Source: DATADF01 sp046263155
Lineage (GTDB): Bacteria; Actinomycetota; CADDZG01; WHSQ01
DNA: 9,415 nt
Direction of reading: 5' to 3'
Assembly (NCBI GenBank): GCA_046263155.1
Contig: JBHELF010000148.1
Span: 1 to 9,415, forward strand
In this document: positions 5,133 through 9,415 of the stretch, piece by piece
How positions within the stretch are numbered: position 1 is the first letter of the stretch
Layout of the letters: every line of letters begins with the position of its first letter
Notes under the pieces: model-generated
Databases searched by the model: none
The model's input: the letters and a program-made list of their open reading frames with translations, nothing else
Told to the model about the DNA's origin: nothing
Translations under genes and position numbers: made by a program

Positions 5133-6266
5133 TCATTCGGTGGGTAGGTCCCCTTCGGGGGCCGGGGGTTTCGGTTCGAACGATTGAGAGATCGCGCGCA
5201 CGCCGACCTGAGCGACCCAATGCGAGTAGCACAGGTAGTCGGGATTCCCGAGGTACATCTCCCCCATGTACAGATCGGGACGGCTCACGTGATAGCGAAT
5301 GAGCTCGACGTAATTGTCGCGGTAACGTGTGTCGCCCGTCAGCTGATAGAGCTGATAGAGGGCAAACGAGCGCGTGAAATTGAGGCCTCCGGCATGACAG
5401 CCGTTCGGCTCGGTGATCGGGGGCACGTAGTAATCGTCCGGGATGCGCGAGGTCACCCACTGCTTCGCCTTCTTGCCCCAGATCTGAGCAACCGCCGCCA
5501 ACCGCATAAGGCAAGCGGGTTGGAACCCCGTGGCATTCGTCGCCTGGTCGAGCGTGAGGGGGCAGGGTGCATCGAGATCGGGATCTAGAAGCGGCTTGCT
5601 CGCTTCTTGAACGGCAGCCAGGATCGCCTCGTCCTGCGTATGTTTGGCCCAGACATCGAGATTGATCAAGGACCAGCTGTAGTTCGGATGTGCTCGGTTG
5701 AGGATGAAGGTCGAGGCGTCCTCGCTCGACAAACGCTCTTCAAACCAAGACATCATTTGGCTCGCGGCGAAATTCGCCATGTCGGCGAAATCGGTCTGTT
5801 CGGTAGATAGCTCTCGCTCGCGCGCCAGAATGAGAAACCACCCGAATCCGTAGGGATTCTCGGTCAGCGGGTAGTCGGGGGCCTTGGCTTGTTCGTAGAT
5901 CTCCTCGGCGGGGATCAAAGAGATTCCGTTGGGAGCTATCTGGGCCTCGGCCAGATCGAGATAGTCCTCGTCCCCGGTCCGGCGGTAGAGGACATGGTGG
6001 GAATACGCGGCGTGCACGGCCGAATGCCAGTCGATGCAGCCGTGAAAGATCGGACTCAGAGGGTCGACCAAGGAATCGCGTCTCTGAAAACAGCTCACGA
6101 ATGCGGGGGCCAGTTCCTCGTACAGCGAGTTGCGGTCAGCCGCAAAGCTTTTCCAAATTGTCTTTGTGTTCTCCGCCTTCTGCGCCATCGCAGGTTGGGC
6201 GAAGATGGGAACCAGGGCGACGAACAGCGAGCCAATAGCGATGATGATTCGGAAAGTCCTGGGCAT
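5133..6266 (-). CDS. Secreted DUF2891-family protein
   Basis: This 377-residue protein begins with a Sec signal peptide: basic start MPRTFR, a hydrophobic core at about 7-22, and an AMA site with likely cleavage after A28. The mature part carries the DUF2891 hallmark FHGCIDWHSAVH (74-85), rich in possible metal or catalytic residues (H75, C77, D79, H81, H85). It continues with repeated alpha-helical segments such as WHSAVHAAYSHHVLYRRTGD and LYQLYQLTGDTRYRDNYVEL, which suggest an alpha-helical toroid like those of some glycan-active enzymes. That resemblance is an impression, not a demonstrated fold. The biochemical function of the family is unknown to me. ATG 6264-6266 is supported by the signal peptide, though no clear ribosome site precedes it. 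Six well-spaced cysteines (C59, C77 and four later) could form disulfides outside the cytoplasm. Confidence 0.8.
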   Translation of the reverse strand: MPRTFRIIIAIGSLFVALVPIFAQPAMAQKAENTKTIWKSFAADRNSLYEELAPAFVSCFQRRDSLVDPLSPIFHGCIDWHSAVHAAYSHHVLYRRTGDEDYLDLAEAQIAPNGISLIPAEEIYEQAKAPDYPLTENPYGFGWFLILARERELSTEQTDFADMANFAASQMMSWFEERLSSEDASTFILNRAHPNYSWSLINLDVWAKHTQDEAILAAVQEASKPLLDPDLDAPCPLTLDQATNATGFQPACLMRLAAVAQIWGKKAKQWVTSRIPDDYYVPPITEPNGCHAGGLNFTRSFALYQLYQLTGDTRYRDNYVELIRYHVSRPDLYMGEMYLGNPDYLCYSHWVAQVGVRAISQSFEPKPPAPEGDLPTE

Positions 6267-6323
6267 GACGAATCGACTGTACGCCGCCTGCCGACAGGTT
6301 CCTGCTTAAGGCTCCAAGCGAGC

Positions 6324-6353
6324 AAAAGGGCCTGCCCATCGTTTCGGTCAGGC
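6324..6353 (-). terminator. Possible intrinsic terminator of the khtTU-like operon
   Basis: Read on the minus strand, GCCTG (6353-6349) pairs with CAGGC (6334-6330). CC/GG pairs inside a single mismatch extend the stem, and it is followed by CCTTTTGC. The stem overlaps the antiporter stop codon. The T-run is only four bases, so termination may be weak. The position at the end of a four-gene operon fits. Confidence 0.4.
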
Positions 6354-7529
6354 GACAGTCGCCTGCTGAGCTTCCTCCCGCCTGACGAGCAATTCACCCA
6401 TCGCGTCGGCGAATCGCACAAAAAGCGGTCCGACGATGGCGAGGAGGAACACGTAACTGATGGCAAGTGCTTCGAAGTCCGCAACCACGCCCGCCGCGGT
6501 AGCAAGGCCAGCGATCGCAATCGAGAATTCGCCGCGGGCAGTCAACATCGCCCCGGCTCGGGTGCGCCCGCGCGGCCCTACACCCAGACGGGAGGCACCG
6601 ATCCAGCCCGTCGCGAACTTCGTAACGAGGGTAACGATGGCGAGAGCGCCGGCAGGTGCTAGCACCGGTGGGATCGAGGCCGGATCCACCGACAATCCCA
6701 CAAAGGCAAAGAACATGGCGGCGAATAGATCTCGCAGCGGCGTCAGGAGGCCTTGGACGGCCTCGGCGGCAGGTCCCGACAGCACGATCCCTACAAGCAG
6801 AGCCGCGACGGCCGCGGACAGACCAAATACTTCAGCAGTGCCGGCAAGGAAAATTGTCATGCCCAGGATAGTTAGAAGCAGAGATTCGTCCGAGCGGCTG
6901 AACACAAGTCGGCTGACGCCCACTTCGATCCTTGTAGCTGCGCCCAGAACGGCAACAACCAAAACAGCGGCTAAGAGGGCTGGAGCCAGGCTGCCGATAT
7001 CCCCCCTTCCAACCAGCAGAGCGGCTGCGACCGGCAAGTAGAGGGCCATCACCAGGTCCTCGATCACGAGGACAGAAAGGACCGCCGGCGTCTCACGGTT
7101 TCCAGTCCAACCGTTGTCCGACAGGATCTTTGCGATGATGCCGGACGACGAGACGTAGGTCACGCCTCCGAGGACGATGGCCAACACGACTCCCCATCCG
7201 AGAATCAAGCCCGCCAGGAACCCCGGCGTGAAGTTCAAGGCAAAGTCGATGCCGCCCACGCTTGCTTGCGCGCGCAAGGTGGACGTCAGTTCTGCCGCGG
7301 TGTACTCAAGGCCTAACATGAAAAGTAGAAGAATCAGACCGATCTCGGCCCCCACCTGAACGAACTCCTCGGCCGTGACGAGAGGCAGTATTCCGCCTTT
7401 ACCGAAAGCGAGTCCGGCGCTCAGATAGAGCGGGATCGTCGGCATCCCCACGCGGACGGCCAGGCGGGACAGAATCGCCAACCCCAGAAGAATGGCTCCG
7501 AGTTCGACGAGGAGCTCAGGATGCTCCAC
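6348..7529 (-). CDS. KhtU-like cation:proton antiporter (CPA2 family)
   Basis: This 393-residue protein is almost entirely membrane-spanning, with about 11-12 helices, and belongs to the CPA2 monovalent cation/proton antiporters (Pfam Na_H_Exchanger). Recognisable elements are the early LSRLAVRVGMPTIPLYLSAG (20-39), the central VTYVSSSGIIAKIL unwound-helix region, and the late TARGEFSIAIAG. It lacks the C-terminal nucleotide-binding RCK domain of KefB/KefC. Instead, a separate RCK_C protein is encoded directly upstream with only three bases between them, the arrangement of Bacillus subtilis KhtT-KhtU. By analogy it would export K+ or similar cations in exchange for H+ to adjust turgor or pH. 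The start is GTG 7527-7529, with a purine-rich stretch (AGTGG) directly upstream, and is likely coupled to the preceding stop. Ion specificity is inferred from the gene pair only. Confidence 0.9.
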   Translation of the reverse strand: MEHPELLVELGAILLGLAILSRLAVRVGMPTIPLYLSAGLAFGKGGILPLVTAEEFVQVGAEIGLILLLFMLGLEYTAAELTSTLRAQASVGGIDFALNFTPGFLAGLILGWGVVLAIVLGGVTYVSSSGIIAKILSDNGWTGNRETPAVLSVLVIEDLVMALYLPVAAALLVGRGDIGSLAPALLAAVLVVAVLGAATRIEVGVSRLVFSRSDESLLLTILGMTIFLAGTAEVFGLSAAVAALLVGIVLSGPAAEAVQGLLTPLRDLFAAMFFAFVGLSVDPASIPPVLAPAGALAIVTLVTKFATGWIGASRLGVGPRGRTRAGAMLTARGEFSIAIAGLATAAGVVADFEALAISYVFLLAIVGPLFVRFADAMGELLVRREEAQQATVA

Positions 7530-7532
7530 TGG

Positions 7533-8018
7533 TTAACCCGCGCGCAGTAACTCGACGGCTTGCTCGACCCCCCGTCCGGTGCCCACCACCACGAGGTAGT
7601 CGCCGCCCTGCAGCCTCTCCTCGGGGCCCGGAGCCGGTACCGCGTCCTCTCCGCGCACGATCGCGACGACCGATACGCCCGTCCGCGTTCGGAGGCGCGT
7701 TTCACCGATCGTCCGACTCGTGTAGTGAGAATCCTCTCGCACGGGCAGCCAGTCGATGACCAATCCCTCGATCCGTTGCTGTAGATCTGCCAGCTGTTCC
7801 GCGACGCGCGTCGCACCCAGGAGCTCCGCTAGCGTGCGGGCATCGTCGGGCGACAATCCGAGGACACGCCTGAACTCGTCCGGGTCGTCGGGGCGTGACA
7901 CATAGATCTCTCGCAAGCCGGTTCGATGTGAGATGACGCCGATGCGTTTGCCTTCGGCGGTCTCGAACTCGTACCGCACTCCGACACCGGGCAGCTTCAC
8001 CTCCTGGATTTCGCTCAC
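7533..8018 (-). CDS. KhtT-like antiporter regulatory subunit (RCK_C/TrkA-C domain)
   Basis: This 161-residue soluble protein is the probable regulator of the antiporter encoded three bases downstream. The N-terminal part (about 1-70) carries the KLPGVGVRYEFET and GKRIGVISHRTGLREIYV stretches typical of KhtT-type proteins. The C-terminal part (about 80-161) is an RCK_C domain, with IGETRLRTRTGVSVVAIVRG and LQGGDYLVVVGT. In Bacillus subtilis KhtT, this domain binds cyclic di-AMP and controls KhtU; whether that ligand applies here cannot be seen. The frame stays open upstream to 8108, but the correct start is GTG 8016-8018: it has a near-perfect ribosome site (AAAGGAGG, six bases away) and gives the family length. 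The upstream extension would overlap the lipoprotein gene and reads as Arg-rich nonsense. Confidence 0.88.
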   Translation of the reverse strand: MSEIQEVKLPGVGVRYEFETAEGKRIGVISHRTGLREIYVSRPDDPDEFRRVLGLSPDDARTLAELLGATRVAEQLADLQQRIEGLVIDWLPVREDSHYTSRTIGETRLRTRTGVSVVAIVRGEDAVPAPGPEERLQGGDYLVVVGTGRGVEQAVELLRAG

Positions 8019-8038
8019 CGCCAACCTCCTTTCGAGAC

Positions 8039-8395
8039 TCAGGGCGGAACCGGAACACCGTCGTCGCGTAGTTTCTCCTCCAGCTCGGGTGGCACTTCTA
8101 CGCGCCAATCAGCGTCGATGAGTTCGTTCCTCGTGAAGTCAAGCTGCACGGGCTGGTATCTCCCATAGGAGAACCGAAACGTCCACATGTCTCCCTGTTC
8201 GATGACCTCCGCCACCTGGGCGGTCTCCCCCGCTGACACGGTCGTGAGACCGAGCCATCCGCCGGTCGAAGTGCGGACGTCGACGTGCACGTGGTAATCC
8301 GTCTCGTTTACGAAGACGATGCGGTCAACGAACCTCACGTCGTTGCACGCCGTGATTACCAGCGCACACGCGAGCCAAATCAATTGTCGTGACAG
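8039..8395 (-). CDS. Small predicted lipoprotein of unknown function
   Basis: The protein is about 118 residues with a lipoprotein signal. Its hydrophobic segment ends in the lipobox VITAC, so the mature protein would start at that cysteine and be lipid-anchored outside the cytoplasm. The mature part (NDVRFVDRIVFVNETDYHV onward) alternates in a beta-sheet-like manner, and I recognise no family. I place the start at CTG 8393-8395: a strong AGGAGG (8408-8403) lies seven bases upstream, and this start adds the residues MSRQ, giving the signal its required positive charge. The next candidate, TTG 8381-8383, is 19 bases from the ribosome site and would give an uncharged signal. The gene sits 20 bases before the KhtT-like gene on the same strand and is likely part of the antiporter operon. 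Its role there is unknown. Confidence 0.72.
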   Translation of the reverse strand: MSRQLIWLACALVITACNDVRFVDRIVFVNETDYHVHVDVRTSTGGWLGLTTVSAGETAQVAEVIEQGDMWTFRFSYGRYQPVQLDFTRNELIDADWRVEVPPELEEKLRDDGVPVPP

Positions 8396-8412
8396 ATGGA
8401 CACCTCCTGAAT

Positions 8413-8429
8413 CGGCCGTCTCGCGGCCG
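8413..8429 (-). other. GC-rich hairpin between the small exported protein and the lipoprotein
   Basis: CGGCCG, a five-base loop, then CGGCCG again form a 6-bp stem (up to 8 bp with a wobble pair and an A-T pair at the base) in the 40-base gap between the two genes. No T-run follows on either strand, so it is not a standard terminator. It could be an attenuator or RNA processing element just upstream of the lipoprotein ribosome site. Confidence 0.4.
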
Positions 8430-8435
8430 GTCGAC

Positions 8436-8795
8436 CTAAACGGTCAGGAGGTGCGGTGGGGCGCGCTGGGCCCCGAAACCCGAGAGTTGACGCCAGACAA
8501 AAAGCACCACAGCCAGAACCGAGCCCAGGAGCAGCTGGCTGGGTGCCTGAGTTAGCGCCGCGTTCGGAAGGAGTGCCATGATGTTATGCGGCAAGGTCTG
8601 CGGCCCACTACGACCAACTCGCTCCTTGAAGGCCGCCGCTCCCAGCGGTTCGGCGCTGGCCTCCTCGAACGTGGGGGCAAGGATTCGCCCTACGAGATCG
8701 GCGCCGGTCGAGGCTCTGGAGGAAATGTCCCCGTCGGCCCAACCAGGGGCAAAGACGATTGAGATGGTCGCAAGCCAGACGACTCTCTTCCGCAC
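8436..8795 (-). CDS. Small exported protein with C-terminal membrane helix, unknown function
   Basis: This 119-residue protein starts with a clear Sec signal (MRKRVVWLATISIVFAPGWA, probable cleavage after A20). A hydrophilic middle follows, then a short hydrophobic stretch at about 88-101 (LLLGSVLAVVLFVW), R102, and a proline-rich tail. The topology is a small protein exported through the signal and anchored by its C-terminus. The APSQLLLGSVL...R pattern loosely recalls PEP-CTERM-type sorting tails but lacks the PEP motif, so I do not assign it. The start is GTG 8793-8795, with GGAGG eight bases upstream. It is the first gene of a probable four-gene operon ending in the antiporter. The composition is low in cysteine and aromatic residues. 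I recognise no family. Confidence 0.65.
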   Translation of the reverse strand: MRKRVVWLATISIVFAPGWADGDISSRASTGADLVGRILAPTFEEASAEPLGAAAFKERVGRSGPQTLPHNIMALLPNAALTQAPSQLLLGSVLAVVLFVWRQLSGFGAQRAPPHLLTV

Positions 8796-8963
8796 AGTCC
8801 CTTCCTCCGTCGGTCAAGCCACGATACAGCCATGCGAGAGCGGTCTCTTAGCCAGGACTGAACTCGAGCCGCGTCTTAGAAAGCCGTCGGCGTGAATTGT
8901 GGTGATGACCGATGATGCCGGCTTAATGGATTAATCCGACGACCAGATCAAGAGGGCGCCCCC
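8796..8963. other. Divergent intergenic region between the antiporter operon and the DinB-like gene
   Basis: This 168-base gap must hold both divergent promoters. A perfect 10-base palindrome, GGATTAATCC, lies at 8928-8937 in a locally AT-rich patch, about 27 bases before the DinB-like start, and is a possible operator. A weak rightward promoter could be TTGTGG (8897-8902) with CTTAAT (8922-8927), but the 19-base spacing is poor. I see no strong leftward promoter and no copy of the GCAATCACTC element. Confidence 0.35.
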
Positions 8964-9415
8964 GTGACCGAGCTCCAATTTCCCAGCACAAGCGGTTCGG
9001 AGAGGCAGCTCCTGAACGAGTATCTCGATTGGTATAGAGCCGCGATATTGCGAAAGATCGACGGAGCTTCCGACGAGATGCTGAGGGCCCGACTCGTCCC
9101 TTCAAAGACGACGTTGCTCGGAATCGTGAAGCACCTCGCATGGGTCGAAATCTGGTGGTTTCAGATTGTTTTCGCCGGCCGCGACGTCGAGGGCTACCGA
9201 AGGGATGATTCCGATTGGGATTGGGACATCGCTTCCGACGAAACCACGCAAGGCGTGATCGAGCTCTACAAAGATGCCTGTCACCAGAGTCGAGCCATCG
9301 TCGAGGAAGCGACGGACCTCGATGCCGTGTCGGTCCGAGGTCGTCGCGAGGACGGTAAGAAGTACAACCTGAGGCGCACCCTCATCCACATGATCGAGGA
9401 AACGGCTCGTCATGC
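8964..9415 (+). CDS. DinB/DUF664 family protein (C-terminus cut by window edge)
   Basis: The first 150 residues are present; the gene runs off the right edge. The four-helix DinB-like fold is indicated by KTTLLGIVKHLAWVEIWWF (48-66), the acidic DWDWDI segment (84-89) and the terminal HMIEETARH (142-150), all typical of DUF664. H57, E146 and H150 are placed like the metal ligands of mycothiol-dependent maleylpyruvate isomerase, with H142 an alternative. Members are metal-dependent thiol transferases or detoxification proteins, and in Actinomycetota many are thought to use mycothiol. The start is GTG 8964-8966, with AGAGGG (8951-8956) seven bases upstream. It is divergent from the antiporter operon. 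The family call is firm; the reaction and thiol cofactor are inference. Confidence 0.88.
   Translation, partial: MTELQFPSTSGSERQLLNEYLDWYRAAILRKIDGASDEMLRARLVPSKTTLLGIVKHLAWVEIWWFQIVFAGRDVEGYRRDDSDWDWDIASDETTQGVIELYKDACHQSRAIVEEATDLDAVSVRGRREDGKKYNLRRTLIHMIEETARH

Noticed and set aside
6287..6300. CCTG-N4-CAGG hairpin near 6290 as a terminator or promoter element
   Set aside because: The stem is only four bases with no T-run, in a short gap between same-strand genes.
5889..6662. A 257-residue plus-strand frame
   Set aside because: It spans the antisense of two real genes (DUF2891 protein and antiporter) and the gap between them, with no coherent domain.
6460..7041. A 193-residue plus-strand frame
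   Set aside because: It is antisense to the antiporter's membrane helices and has the Ala/Arg/Thr/Pro-rich composition typical of such shadows.
1..9415. CRISPR arrays, tRNA or rRNA genes, insertion sequences, attachment sites or phage genes
   Set aside because: I saw no regularly spaced repeats, tRNA-like cloverleaf with CCA end, transposase or integrase motifs, or terminal inverted repeats.

Overview
The window is high-GC DNA (above 60% by eye) with dense gene packing, short gaps and frequent GTG, TTG and probably CTG starts. Several features point to Actinomycetota or a similar high-GC environmental lineage: a zinc-type anti-sigma factor paired with an ECF sigma factor, a stand-alone 5'-3' exonuclease of about 300 residues, a KhtT/KhtU-type antiporter pair, and a DUF664 DinB-like protein of the kind linked to mycothiol. 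This placement is inference; there is no rRNA or other phylogenetic marker.

Layout: (1) 1-306 minus, the N-terminal third of a thiamine-diphosphate enzyme of the pyruvate oxidase/acetolactate synthase family. (2) 477-3234 plus, an ECF sigma factor, its membrane zinc anti-sigma factor, a four-helix membrane protein and a rhodanese-CBS protein. (3) 3253-4113 minus, a haloalkane-dehalogenase-like hydrolase, then 4199-6266 minus, a 5'-3' exonuclease and a secreted DUF2891 protein. (4) 6348-8795 minus, a probable four-gene operon: small exported protein, lipoprotein, KhtT-like regulator, KhtU-like cation/proton antiporter. (5) 8964-end plus, the start of a DinB/DUF664 protein.

The most interesting point is in region 2. 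The rhodanese frame is broken by a single in-frame TGA (2704-2706) exactly where I recall relatives having a cysteine (C-x4-C in the active-site loop). Twenty bases downstream is a perfect 8-bp hairpin with a GUG loop that fits the published bacterial SECIS geometry. The simplest reading is a selenocysteine-containing rhodanese-CBS protein that ordinary annotation splits in two. A point mutation or sequencing error remains possible, and no selenocysteine machinery lies in the window.

The sigma gene and the membrane-protein/rhodanese pair are also preceded by the same bipartite element, GCAATCACTC-N12-CGTCCTT, with identical spacing. This looks like an autoregulated ECF promoter and puts the candidate selenoprotein in the regulon of the adjacent sigma/anti-sigma pair. 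The anti-sigma factor keeps the His/Cys zinc site that in some relatives senses thiol oxidation. Together this suggests a compact stress circuit in which a redox-sensing sigma pair controls a selenium-dependent sulfurtransferase-like protein and a membrane partner.
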